DNA of 64,000 nucleotides, taken from assembly GCF_900090045.1 (NCBI RefSeq), contig NC_041786.1, positions 1,110,001-1,174,000 on the forward strand, in the 5' to 3' direction. Below the pieces are notes generated by a model. The model worked only from the letters and a program-made list of their open reading frames with translations. It did not search any database and had not been told where the DNA came from. The stretch comes from Plasmodium malariae. Its lineage: Eukaryota; Apicomplexa; Aconoidasida; Haemosporida; Plasmodiidae. Below are positions 12,018 to 24,170 of this stretch, in pieces; position 1 is the stretch's first letter, and each line of letters begins with the position of its first letter. A program made the translations under genes and the position numbers.

Positions 12018-13979
12018 ATGGGATACTTAATTAACGATGAAAAAAAAAATGTCATAATAAAAAGTAGTGAAGAAATAAAAAATATTGATAATAGAATAAA
12101 TGATATATTTTTGGGTGAATACAATAACAAAGAGAGGAATAATTTTTTTAATGCAGTTAACAATGATTTAATTTCGAACAGTAGAGAATATGCTATTCGT
12201 TCGAATGGCTACAGTAATGGTATGGTCGATGTAAAGTACAACAGTGACAGTGATAATAATGACGATGTGGAAGATGCAGAAGATGCAGAAGTTGCAGAAG
12301 ATGCTGAAGATGCAGAAGATGCAGAAGTTGCAGAAGATGCTGAAGATGCAGAAGTTGCAGAAGATGCTGAAGATGCAGAAGATGCAGAAGTTGCAGAAGA
12401 TGCAGAAGTTGCAGAAGATGCTGAAGAAGGTGGAGATGATAACAACAGCGATGATAGTATCCGTACAAGGGGCATACACATGCCGGTAGATGAAGGTACG
12501 CATATGGGAACAGACAGAAATGATGGAACATACAACACGGAAGGATATGTAAAGAGTAACGCACATGGTAAACATGATAAAATGTATAAAGAAGAACAAC
12601 GAGTGAACAATTCTTTTAATCCATATGGTACTATAAACAATCCCTTGCCATACGAACTTGCTACAAATGGTATGAGTGTGCAGTTCGGTGATACCAGAGG
12701 GAACATTGCTTTAAACACAAATGATATTAACGCGTGCCATCCGAAACTTGACGTGTTCAATTTTGTATTTGATAATAATAGCAGTGCCTTGAGCAACAAT
12801 GAAATCAGTAACAATGGAAAGAGTATCAATGATAACAGCGATAATAACAACACTGAAAAAAAAATTTTATCATTAGGTGAAAATGTTTTATTGGGTAATC
12901 GTAATAGTAATAGTAATATCAATAGTAATAGTAATATCAATAGTAATAGCAACAACAATAGCAACAGCAATAGCAACAGCAATAGCAACAGCAATAGCAA
13001 CAGCAATAGCAACAGCAATAGCAACAGCAATAGCAACAGCAATAGCAACAGCAATAGCAACAGCAATAGCAACAGCAATAGCAACAGCAATAGCAACAGC
13101 AATAGCAATAGCAATACTCCGCTTGTTTTGCAAAGCGGGTTTAGCAGTAATACACATTTTTCACACATAAGTGAAGAGAGATCAAGTAATAATAACAGTA
13201 AGGGTAACAACCACGTAGGTAGTAACAACCGCGGTGATACTCCTTATAACACGAATGTGTATAAAAAAAATATGCTAGAAGAACAAAATGAATGGCTGGA
13301 CTACAACCCAATATTTGAAAACAAACAAACGGAAAATATACTTTTGACAGAGGACAATAGAACAAAGAAAAGTACAAATAATGCCGAAAATCCCCTGGAA
13401 TTACACGACAGTAACAGTAACAGTAACAGTAACACCAATAGGAACATTGAAAGGAACGATAGCAGGAACGATAGCAGGAACGATAACAGGAACGTAGATA
13501 TGAAACATAATACCTTTTACCATAATTCTTCGTGTCCTGGTAATGGAGTACCCGGTCAGAATAGGAACACCTTATTTTTGTTTCCAACAAGCGGGGAAAA
13601 GGGGGAAAACGAAACGAATGAGAATTTTGTACCATCGAATAGCAGTAGAATCGCCGTTACTACATCAACAACAGGGACGGAGGACAGAGTATATATGAGG
13701 GATAAGGTTTTTAATGAAAATGGTCAAAATAATTGTCATAACAGAAGTAATGAGAATAATGAAGAAGCACATAATATTATTTTAAAAAAAATAAAAAAAA
13801 AAATGGATGAAAATGACTATTTGTTAGAAGCTATTAATGAATTCTTACGTGAGGGAATGAAAAATGAATGTATTCCCCTATTTGAAAGATTACAACAAAA
13901 CCTTTTTTTTTTAGTAATGCTTGCAAATATTCCGAATGAAAGTTTTGATGAAATGGACAGCAGCTCGTCTGACTATTAA
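12018..13979 (+). CDS. SS18/GIF-type (SSXT domain) protein, putative SWI/SNF-associated coactivator
   Basis: The product has 653 residues in a single exon starting at ATG 12018 and ending at TAA. Most of it is low complexity: an Ala-Glu-Asp/Val repeat at about residues 85-138, an Asn-Ser run at about 295-364, and Asn-rich spacers. The last 65 residues are different in character. The segment at about 585-640 aligns without gaps to the N-terminal SNH (SSXT) domain of human SS18 and plant GIF1/AN3. Shared features are K-x-MDEN-x2-LL at 596, the I-x3-L/Q-x3-G spacing, the NEC triplet, L-x2-NL, and a closing LA. In animals SS18 is a subunit of the BAF (SWI/SNF) remodeller, and in plants GIF proteins bridge GRF factors to SWI/SNF. 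A nuclear coactivator role here is inferred. Placing the domain at the extreme C-terminus is unusual, since animal and plant members carry it near the N-terminus. Homology was judged by eye from remembered family sequences. Confidence 0.72.
   Translation: MGYLINDEKKNVIIKSSEEIKNIDNRINDIFLGEYNNKERNNFFNAVNNDLISNSREYAIRSNGYSNGMVDVKYNSDSDNNDDVEDAEDAEVAEDAEDAEDAEVAEDAEDAEVAEDAEDAEDAEVAEDAEVAEDAEEGGDDNNSDDSIRTRGIHMPVDEGTHMGTDRNDGTYNTEGYVKSNAHGKHDKMYKEEQRVNNSFNPYGTINNPLPYELATNGMSVQFGDTRGNIALNTNDINACHPKLDVFNFVFDNNSSALSNNEISNNGKSINDNSDNNNTEKKILSLGENVLLGNRNSNSNINSNSNINSNSNNNSNSNSNSNSNSNSNSNSNSNSNSNSNSNSNSNSNSNSNSNSNSNSNSNSNSNTPLVLQSGFSSNTHFSHISEERSSNNNSKGNNHVGSNNRGDTPYNTNVYKKNMLEEQNEWLDYNPIFENKQTENILLTEDNRTKKSTNNAENPLELHDSNSNSNSNTNRNIERNDSRNDSRNDNRNVDMKHNTFYHNSSCPGNGVPGQNRNTLFLFPTSGEKGENETNENFVPSNSSRIAVTTSTTGTEDRVYMRDKVFNENGQNNCHNRSNENNEEAHNIILKKIKKKMDENDYLLEAINEFLREGMKNECIPLFERLQQNLFFLVMLANIPNESFDEMDSSSSDY
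12271..12430 (+). repeat. Coding (GAA-GATGCA)n repeat, Asp-Ala-Glu/Val-Ala-Glu
   Basis: In-frame 9- and 18-base units encode alternating DAE and VAE triplets in the N-terminal third of the SS18-like protein. The other two frames and the antisense are also open, which produces false ORFs. Confidence 0.9.
12901..13116 (+). repeat. Coding 12-bp AGCAACAGCAAT array (Asn-Ser)
   Basis: About fifteen near-perfect copies of a 12-base unit encode alternating Ser and Asn. Almost no synonymous variation between copies points to recent expansion. The array is flanked by degenerate AATAGTAATATC units. Confidence 0.92.
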
Positions 13980-14150
13980 TTTATGATTGAAGTGGTTATG
14001 ATAGAACTGGTGTGCGCAAAATGTGTGCAATATAACCACGCATATGTATATGGCATGTGCTGGATTAGGGAATAATGCCAAACAGACGGAGTTATATTAA
14101 TTTTTTACCTTACACTTTGTTTATAAATATTTGTATGTTCAGTACGTATA

Positions 14151-14191
<41 letters not shown>

Positions 14192-14467
14192 ATTCACATT
14201 TGTACATAAACATTTGTATGCAGATAAATCGCACATTCTCTGAATTCATCATCATCTTTCCATAATTGTTCCAATCCATCCATTCTTATTTTTTTTTTTT
14301 TTTTTTTTTTTGTAATATATATTTATACATATATATATTAATATATACATATATGTGCAAAAATAGCTTCATTTAAAAAAATCTTTAATGTTAGCATATT
14401 TCACAATTGTTGTTATGCAAATTGTTTTTTTATTAATACAGACGAAATAAAATGTACGTGTGCATAT

Positions 14468-14536
<69 letters not shown>

Positions 14537-14718
14537 GTATATATTCATGCATATACATGCATATACATGTAACCTTTACTTGATTGCCCACTGCTTATAT
14601 TTTATATATGCATAATATTTTAAAACAAATATTTTATTCTACTCTTTTAATTTTTGTCAAATTAAAACATTGCTAAATTTTAAATTCGCATGCGTGTAAT
14701 ATATATAAATACACAAAT

Positions 14719-14772
<54 letters not shown>

Positions 14773-15273
14773 CATGTATGTATAAAAAACTTTACAAAAT
14801 TTAAGAAGGGATAGGGAAAAGTGAAAATGCAAAAGGTCATATATTACATATACCTATTACCATAAATGCTACAAAACAATGTAGAAGTATTGTAGAAGTA
14901 GTAGAAACTCATCTCACATCGGCTTTATATACCTACCATTAACCACCTCCTTTCCATTTCTTCCATAACGCCTACCAACTTTACTTATGGTTATAAGTGT
15001 ACACATACACATATGGCGAGTAAATAGCGGCTCCGCAACAATGTAAACAATAATGCAGTACACACTATATTCTTTGTACTCTCTACAATATAACGATGCA
15101 CATATATGTTGATACTTCAATATATTTTTTTTTTAACTGTTAATTATTGGAAAAGTTGAAGTATTAAAATTCAAAAGCATTTTTAAAAAATAAGATAAAA
15201 TAAAAGTAAAGGTATAATTAAAAATGAAAGTAAAAATGAAAACTTGAACAAAATTAAAAATTTTTAAGTTATA

Positions 15274-15304
<31 letters not shown>

Positions 15305-16055
15305 GGGGAGGGAGAATTAAAAAAAATAATAATAATAAAATTTAAAAAAAAGACTAAGAAAAAATAATGTAAAAATAGACATTGAAAAGATGAAAGAAAA
15401 AGGCAGCTAGTCCATACAATACGTACATATATATATAATATGTATGCAATATACATATGTACATGCATGCTCGCCAATTAAACATGCAATAAGAATAAAC
15501 AAAAGTGAATCAAACGAAATTTTATTAATTATTATTATATTATTAAATTATCATCTTACAACGCATACATACGGTATTATATATATATATTATATATACA
15601 AGTATAAATGTACACATATAACATGTCGTAAATGTAAATACATACACATGGTATACATAATGCTAAACTCGTAACAACTCTCGAACTGAATCATTTTTCT
15701 TATATTATTTTTTGTGCATAACAGACACAAATCAGCAGCACACACTATTAAACCCCACCCCGCACTAACCAACCGCACCTTCACATATTTTTACTACTAT
15801 TTTGGGCATAATTTTTTAATTCATTTTTTCCACCCTAATTTTACTTCATTCATTTGTAATCGTGAAATAGAGAAAAGCCGATCCACAATAGGTGTACCGA
15901 AAAAATGGATCAACACTTGAAGGGGTATAAATACTTAGCGCATATATAATATGTATATAAATTGTTTATGATGTATTTAACATATATATATATATATATA
16001 TTTATATACACATGCCTTTGTATATATACGTGTGCACAATACAAACGACCCGATC
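13980..16055. other. 2.1-kb convergent intergenic region
   Basis: This lies between the 3' ends of the SS18-like gene (plus) and the AT-hook giant (minus). It should contain both 3' UTRs and polyadenylation regions. (TA)n tracts occur at about 14160, 14471-14530, 14722 and 15273, with poly(dT) near 14285 and 15125. I see nothing that looks like a gene. Confidence 0.75.
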
Positions 16056-17670
16056 TCAGTAGTTCAACTCTAGGTGAGCGCCGTACTGGTCGTAGTTCTT
16101 GGAGCATTTTGTGTCTGAATCGTTTGCCAAATTACCAATATTATAATTCTGAAAATTCTGATAAGAAATACTGTTCATAAGAGAAAAATCTATATTATTA
16201 TATGAGTTATTATTATTGGGACTATACATTACACGATTATTTATGTTGTTTAAACTATTATTATTAATCTCTGATTTGGGTGAGCTGTAATTATATGAAT
16301 GCACTTTGTTATTACTCATATGGTCAGATGAGGTACTATTATTACTGTTATTTTGATTATTATTATGATTATGATTACTACTTCCGTTATTACTATTATT
16401 ACTATTATTACTATTATGATTATTATGATTATTATGATTATTATTATGATTATTATTATGATTATTATTATGATTATTATTATGATTATTATTATGATTA
16501 TTATTATGATTATTATTATTATGATTATTATTATTATGATTATTATTATTATGATTATTATTATTATGATTATTATTATTATGATTATTACTATTACTAT
16601 TATTATGATTATTATTATTATTATTATTATGATTATTATTATTATTATTTCTACTTCCATTATTATTACTATTATTATTACTCATTTTCGATTTTTTCGT
16701 ACAACTTTCAACAAATGGTGGTATTACCCTATGTGTATACTCATCCTCCAATTTTAAATACTCAGGGGAATTATTATGATTACTCATAGCCATATGATGG
16801 TGGTGGTGATGATGATCATGATTACTAGTACTATTATTTTCATTAAAATTTTCATTACTACTTGTCATATCAAACATATTATTATTACTATTTGTACTAT
16901 TTTTTGAGGAGCTCTTTACATATGCAGTAAAATGTTTATTTATATTATCTAAATACGAACAAAATAATAATTGCCTATGTACATTATGCTTATCAAGAAA
17001 TTCATAATTTATTTTTAACGTCTCATCAGCTATTGCTTCCCAATAATGCCACACGGTCTTAGGAATTCGAACTTTCAAATTTACTTTTCCATTACTCTTT
17101 TGTGGTATATTACATCGTAAATATGCAAAACCTTGATCATATAAATTTCTTAAATTTATATCATACGAATCTGCAGTATTATATACCTCATGCAGCGTAT
17201 ATTTCTTTGCTTGTATTAATAAATTATCGCCCCAGTCAACCAAAAATTCGCATTCGAGTGTAAACAAATCCCTTAATACCATTCCACCTAATTTGTTAAA
17301 CGTTATCTTTATAAAACAAAAATTTTTGGAATAATTTTCATCTGGAAAACCATTGTTTGGATATATACCAGAAATTTCAAAATACGGCTCATCCAGTTCA
17401 TTTTTTACCGTTGGAAGTATAATATTGTTGTCATCCAAAATTAATATATCCAACTCAAAGCAGTTATTTGCTTTATTCTTTCGAGGCTTACTTATCACAT
17501 TCTCTTCATAATATTTTAACTCTTCATTTACAAAATCTGTCGCTTTCTTAATCATCTCCTGGTTGTACAATATCAACGTTCTCTCCAGAAGCACCTGCTC
17601 ATTGTTGTTCTCCGTGTTCATAATGCGCGAATCGAAGAAACTGCACAGGGGAAAAAAAAAAAAAAAAAAT

Positions 17671-17710
<40 letters not shown>

Positions 17711-17973
17711 GCTAGCCGGCTCAGGTAAAACCATTATAAATGGGAAAAAAAAAAAAAAAAAATTCTAGCCGTTCATGTAAAAATATCATAAATTGGGAAA
17801 AAAAAATTGTCATAATTACGTCCACAAGTTACTACTCGCATAATCGAAAAGGGGGAATAATCATATAAATACATATGTACACAAATGCTTCTTAAATTGC
17901 TTACTCATTTTTGACTGTGTTGTAATAGTGCAACTCGGGAATACCTAATCTCCACATGACCTCCTTCCAGCAA

Positions 17974-18004
<31 letters not shown>

Positions 18005-21000
18005 TTGCGATATTAATGGACTGAACATGCACAAAACATGCATTTATGGCAAATAAAAGAAACGAAAAAATAGGCAAGCGCTTTCGAAAACACAGACATA
18101 AAATATATGTTGTGTCCAAAAACTGAAGCAAAAAGGTCCACGTCTAAAATAGACGCATATATTTGTATATATATAATACATATTTTTAGGTATACATATA
18201 ATATAAACACATAACACAACACACAGCACTACACACAGCACAATGTATGTGCTACTAATTTTTCCTACTTATATTTCTCTGGTAATGCTCGGTTGCAAAC
18301 TTCTGCTTCAGGATATGCCTTCCACAAGCACGACACAAGGTCCTCTCACTCTGTCTGTAGTAGAAATCAATTCTAATATCCCCTATGAACTGGTCGCCCC
18401 TGGTAACGGTTCTAACTTTTATAATATCAGTGTTAGGAAACTCCCATAATTTTTCAAATAACTCATCAACTAGTAAAACAGTTTTAAAGCCTGTAACTCT
18501 TTGATTTATTGGTCTAATATTTTTATATAACTCATTAGGTAAATCTTCCATTTTGTAAGTTTTCCAGTTAGCTCCACTTTTCAAAACGTTCAGATCTTTT
18601 AAATGTTCTTTTATTTCATTAAAATTTAAATAAGAGCAGTTATTTGCTTTTTTTTGCATAACGAAATTTTTGTACATAAAATTATTACTACTGTCATTCA
18701 TCATATCCCCATATGCTCTTGCCATATCAAGACTATTTTTATTAAAATGATTTCTTCTTCTTCTTTTAACTTTTTCTTTTCCTTCTGTTTTATGTTTACT
18801 CTTACTTCTAATTTTTGGTTCCAATCCTAAGAGAGTCGTATCAATTGTCGATAAGTTGTTAATACCCATACCAATAGTACTGCTACAATTATTATTCAAT
18901 AACATATTCTCAGTCAAACTTTTTGCTCCTTCTACATCTAAACTTGTTAATCTTAATGTAGTGTCGTTTATATCCATAGACATTTCATCCTTAATGTCTA
19001 CTACGATATCATTATAATCATTGTGTTGGTTATTATCATGATCCATATGAAACCCCATATTATCATCTTTCCTTTCTCCCATTGCGTTAATATCATATAC
19101 ATAATTATGACTGGAATCTTTCAGTTCGTCCTTAATGTAAATATTGTTAATATAATGCTGCTCATCAAAAACAAAGCCATTCATATGCTCCAAGCTGTTA
19201 CTGTTACTGTTATTGTTACTGTTATTATTACTATTACTATTACTATTATTGTTACTACTATTATTATTACTATTACCATTACAATTGTCGTTATTCATAT
19301 TATTCATACCATTCCCCGCGCGCATATGATGCCCCATTCGCTCCATACTCATCTCATCCATATCATCTCCTTCATAGTTATGCATATGATGTTGTTGATG
19401 ATTGTGCGGTTGATGGTGCTGCTGAAGATGATGATAATGTTGCAGATGATGGTGCTGTTGTTGCTGCTGTTGGTGTTGAAGATGATGATGCTGTTGCTGT
19501 TGCTGTTGCTGCTGTTGGTGTTGAAGATGATGATGCTGTTGCTGTTGTTCGATATGGCTGTTATTCATCTTTTTTCTCTTTCTACCAATACCCGATGAAG
19601 CGGCTGCTATTTCTGCTCCCGTGTAATACTTGTTGTTACATCTTTGTTCAAAATTACTATAACTTAATCTTTCCCCATGTATCCCTTTCTTTCTTAATGA
19701 ATATCCTTTACTACTACTACCACTATTATTACTAATTGAGCTATTTTTCATTTTATTATTTCCATGCATCATATTACTACCACCACTGGCACTTCTTCCT
19801 CCTCCTCCTCTTTTATGTATATTTGCGGATCTGCTCAAGGGACCAATACTACTACTCCCCTCTACTCCTTCTTCACCATATCTACTTTTCATACGTCTAC
19901 CACTACTGCTGCCACTGCTTAGTACTCCTCCTCCACCTCCACCTTCCCTTGTTACACCGTTCACTGTTATATGTGGTATCATTTCCTCATCAACACAGCT
20001 ATTATTATTGTACTGCATTATATCTTCTTCAATATCTTCCTCATCTTCTACAATAGTTGCATGGTTAATTCCCCTAATATTGTTAATGTCGCTAACATTG
20101 TTATTGTTATTTCCCTGTTCATAATTTTCTTCCTCTTCATAATTAAAATCGTAAGACAATCTTCCTTTTATAAGATTGTTATAAGAAGAATCATCTTCAA
20201 ATCGATCTCTACAATTAAATAAAACTTCTCTAAAGCAGATAATGAATTCTGTTTTTATTTGTTTATATTTGAATATCTTTTCATAGCATGTTATCAGAAC
20301 GAAATCATCAACAGAGAATAAGTAATTTAAGTGTATCATCATCCTATACACTTCTACATGATATTCACTATTGTTATCATCAATCAGTTCTTGTTCATCA
20401 ATAAATGATTCCTCATCATTGTTACACATATCATCCAAAACGAACGTCGTGTCAATATTATTTCCATTACTTCCACTGCTATTCTCATTCTTAACGCGAA
20501 TATTACCACTAACATTGCCACTAACATTACCGCTAACGTTACTACTAGCTGTTACAACACGGGCCCTCTTCTGACTGTTCGTATTATAAATGGAGCTTAG
20601 GAAAAAGTCATAACTAAAGTCTAGCTTGGGTTGCATATTATTAATTTTTACTTTTAATTTTTTTTTATTTAATATTTTAAAATAATGCAAGTAACTATAT
20701 ACATTTACACATTCCACATTCTCATAAAAATAGCTACAATAATTTTCAAAGGTTATATCATCATCACTAAGATATTTACAAAAATGCTTATTTTTACATA
20801 TATATATACGTTTTTTTCTTTTATTTTTTCTTTTATTATTATCTCTATATACACAATCATCATCAGTTTTGTTCCCACCAGGGTAATCGTTTATATAAAT
20901 CTCGTCTGTTACATCTTCATGTAAATTGTTGTTACATAACAACCGAGCTGAAGCATTATAGTTCGACATATCATTATTATTACCCTTCCTTTTTAAATAA

Positions 21001-24000
21001 TAATCTTCTGCATTTAAATGAGGAAAATGATAATTTGCTTTGGTGTTACTATAAATACTACTACTGTCTACTATTTGTCCCTCCATTGTTCGAAGTAGGG
21101 AAGAGGCGCTGGTGCTTTTCCTTCTCCTTCCCCTTCGTCCTCTTACCTTTCCTGCTACTGTTCCTGCTACTTCTACTTCTCCTGCACCTACCACCAAATT
21201 ATTAATTTTCTTTTTTCTACCTCTTTTTCTCCTCCTACCCCTTCTATTGCTATTTTTCTTCTTATCACCACTAACTATGAGTGATATGCCCCCTCCTTCC
21301 TCCTCTTCTTCATTTCCTTCATTGTATATGTTCTCTTTGTTATCATTGCAGCTGTACGCGCTATTGTAAACGCTATTGCACATATTATCACACGGGTTAT
21401 CGCCATTATTAATATAATCGCCATTATTAATATTATCGCCATTGTTAATATTATCGCCATTGTTAATATTATCGCCATTGTTAATATTATCGCCATTGTT
21501 AATATTATCGCCATTGTTAATATTATCGCCATTGTTAATATTATCGCCATTGTTAATATTATCGCCATTATTAAAATTATCTCCATTATTAAAATTATCT
21601 CCATTATTAAAATTATCTCCATTATTAAAATTATCTCCATTATTAAAATTATCTCCATTATTAATATTATCGCTATTATTAATATTATCGTCATTATTGC
21701 TATTACTTCTACTATTGTTGCCATAATCGATACTACAACCATCATTGTTATTACTGCTTCCCTTCTTTTCCGGATAACACTTAAGCACATCAAGGCATAC
21801 ATAATCAGTAGCCTCCATTTGATTAGATGACCCCATTTGATTATCCACCATGACTGAACAACACCTTTTCATATTTAATTTATACCATAACTTCTTGTTA
21901 CGATAATAATTGTGTCTATATTTTATATAATTCTTTCGTATACTCAGATTAAAATTATATCCTTTGTTGGTCATGTAACATATAGAAGATGCATTAAAGG
22001 AGGTGAAGCTATTACGAATAACGATTTCTTCTCCTGCTTCGCCATTTTTGCAGCTTCCCAAATTTTCATCCTTTTGATTTTGCTCAGCTACATTTGTTTG
22101 CATGTTACTATTACTATTACTATTACTATTACTATTACTATTACTATTACTATTACTATTACTATTACTATTACTATTACTATTACTATTACTATTACTA
22201 TTATTACTATTACTATTACTATTACTATTACTATTACTATTACTATTACTATTACTATTACTATTACTATTACTATTACTATTACTATTACTATTACTAT
22301 TACTATTACTATTACTATTACTATTATTATTACTATTATTATCATTGTTTTTGTCATTATTACTATCATTATTACTATCATTGTTACTATCATCATTTTC
22401 TTCTTCTTTTTTGAATATACCCTTTTTCCTTCCTCTCTTCACCTCTTTCCTTTCAGTCTTCTCACTGTCCTTGTACATATCACTTAGGCTAGTTGTACTC
22501 TGGTGGAAATAACTTGTTTGTGTAGAAACACCACCATCCATAAGGTTACTATTCATGTTGTACATAATATTACTGTTATACTGACGATCTTGTTTATTAG
22601 GAAAATTATAATGCTCGCTTCCCTGAACATGTTTATTAACCTTGTGCATGTTAGCATACATGTCTTTGTTAACATTGTTTTTATCATAAAAATGATCATA
22701 CATATTCGTTGCACTGGCATTATTACAAATCATATTAACGTTTATGTTAGTACTGCCTGTGTTAGTACCGCCAGCATTACCACTTCCTATGTTCCCCGTG
22801 TTATTACTACTATGCCTGCTGCTACTACTACTGTGGTTGTTGGTCTTGTTCCAACCATCTTCCTCCTCCAAGTGGTTACTAAACTCGCTATTTACAAAAG
22901 TGCTGTTGCTGTTCTGACGGTGTAAAGGGTCAAAATACTTTGCACTCTTACTCGTTGATGTGGTTGATGTTGTAGTGGATGTTGTTGCTACATTATTATT
23001 ATTATTATTATTATTACTCATCTGATTTCTTTGCATAATAACCAAATCTTGTTCTACACCTGATGATGCTACTTCTCCATCAGGCATATGTTTATTTCGA
23101 ACACGATGAAAATTTTTCTTATTGTTCTTCATGCAACTGTTCATAATACCACTACTACTGCTTACGCTGCTCATCTCGTTTTGTAGCATTCCTTGTGTTT
23201 CTAAAAAGGATTCACTATGAACCACTCCTCCTGCATAACGACCATCATTAATACCTCCATTGTTAAATCCGCTTTCGTTCAAGTCATTTCCACTGTTGTC
23301 ATACTCACGATAATAGTTCAAATACTCTAGAACCCCCTCAGGAATAGTATTTGCATTATTATTCCCATCTAAATCTAAATCTCCGTAATGGATGTTGTCA
23401 TTCTCTGCAACACCTTGGTTATTCTTCAAGTTCTCCATGTTTTGTATATTTGCTACTGCATTAATATTACTACCTCCTCCATTTTCCAAATTATTATTAT
23501 AAATCCCATTGCTCTTCGTACTATCACCACCAACATTAACATTAACATTAACATTAACACTCTCTACACTGCTATTATTCATTTGAATGTTACTACCTAG
23601 TACAACATTTGACGAAAATTCTTCCTTGTGCAAATTATTCAAGAGACATCTACTAGTACTAGTAGTAGTACTACTACTACTACTACTACCATTTCTATTA
23701 CTTTTTGTATCATTTACATTACATGCATAGTTACTTTGTACCGATAGTTCTTCATTATAACCATCACTGCTACTGTTTTTTACATTCGCTTTGAACGTAT
23801 GCATGTTCTTGCTACTGTCCTCCATGCGATTATCACTATTACTACTACTTTGGCTAATACTACTTTCGCCAATATTGCTGTAACTGTTATGGGAGTCCAC
23901 TACCTTACCTTCTACTAACTTAAATTTTTTTGTACTCACACCTCTACCTGGGGCATTACTACTACTACTACTACAGCTACTCTTTTCATTATCATAAGAA

Positions 24001-24170
24001 TCATAAAACGATTTTATTTTATGACTTATGTTGTCATATATAATCATATCATTAATATTTTCGTTTTCTATTATATCCTTATCATTAATGTTATTATAAG
24101 ATGTGCTCGTTGTTTGTAATTCATTCATATAGTTATTATATAAATAATCATCCATTTTGTTACACCACAA
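16056..24170 (-). CDS. Giant AT-hook-like, zinc-knuckle-containing protein of unknown function (three exons)
   Basis: Three exons on the minus strand join in one frame: 18269-24170, 17905-17974 (70 nt) and 16056-17640, giving about 2518 residues. Junctions are A|GTAGGA...TTTAAAG|AT and GA|GTAAGC...TGTGCAG|T. Exon 1 carries arginine-rich AT-hook-like blocks: KRGRKKG near residue 577, RGRRRKRGRKKK near 975-990 and RGRRGRRRK near 1010-1020. It also has long Asn-Ser, Asn-Gly-Asp and Gln/His repeats. Non-repetitive blocks, probably domains, lie at about 720-800, 1110-1200, 1270-1320 and 1880-2000. The last contains C-x2-C-GR...H...C followed by WKEVMWRLGIP, completed by exon 2. Exon 3 encodes a folded-looking block of about 230 residues and then an Asn/His-rich tail. 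I do not recognise a named family. AT-hook motifs bind the minor groove of AT-rich DNA, so a nuclear role is inferred. Alternatively exon 3 is a separate gene starting at MNTENN, but the phase match and ligand completion favour one gene. Confidence 0.72.
16340..16665 (-). repeat. Coding Asn/His trinucleotide-based repeat
   Basis: ATT-ATT-ATG style units on the plus strand encode runs of Asn broken by single His residues in the C-terminal tail of the giant protein. Shadow ORFs of poly-Ile or poly-Tyr arise in the other frames. Confidence 0.9.
19395..19555 (-). repeat. Coding Gln/His repeat
   Basis: CAG/CAA and CAT/CAC codons form QQQQ-HHHLQ-type units near residues 1540-1590 of the giant protein. 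It is G+C-richer than its surroundings, which is unusual here. Confidence 0.88.
21405..21695 (-). repeat. Coding 18-bp repeat (Gly-Asp-Asn-Ile/Phe-Asn-Asn)
   Basis: About sixteen 18-base units encode a GDNINN or GDNFNN hexapeptide. The units fall into two homogeneous sub-blocks (Ile-type and Phe-type), which suggests two successive local expansions. Confidence 0.92.
22105..22345 (-). repeat. Coding 6-bp (ATTACT)n array, Asn-Ser
   Basis: An almost pure ATTACT hexanucleotide run of roughly 40 copies, with one slip near 22203, encodes alternating Ser and Asn. At the DNA level it differs from the 12-bp Asn-Ser array of the SS18-like gene. Confidence 0.93.

Noticed and set aside
12209..13228. Long minus-strand open frame of poly-Leu and Ala-Ser type opposite the SS18-like gene
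   Set aside because: It is an antisense shadow of the Asn-Ser and Asp-Ala-Glu repeats; no sequence outside the repeats looks like protein.
16280..16789. Plus-strand Tyr/Asp-rich and Ile/Met-rich frames
   Set aside because: They are shadows of the Asn/His repeat in exon 3 of the giant minus-strand gene.
17611..17678. [15 protein letters not shown] as N-terminus of the 540-residue frame
   Set aside because: It reads through a poly-pyrimidine tract ending in TGTGCAG, a typical splice acceptor, and the exon joins in phase to 17905-17974.
18255..18268. TAG at 18255-18257 as the end of a 1971-residue protein
   Set aside because: A donor at 18268 removes this stop, and splicing restores a zinc-knuckle-like ligand set and an open frame.
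22088..22512. Plus-strand poly-Tyr, poly-Leu and Ile-Thr frames and minus-strand Ile-Val frame
   Set aside because: They are produced by the ATTACT hexanucleotide array that encodes Asn-Ser on the minus strand.
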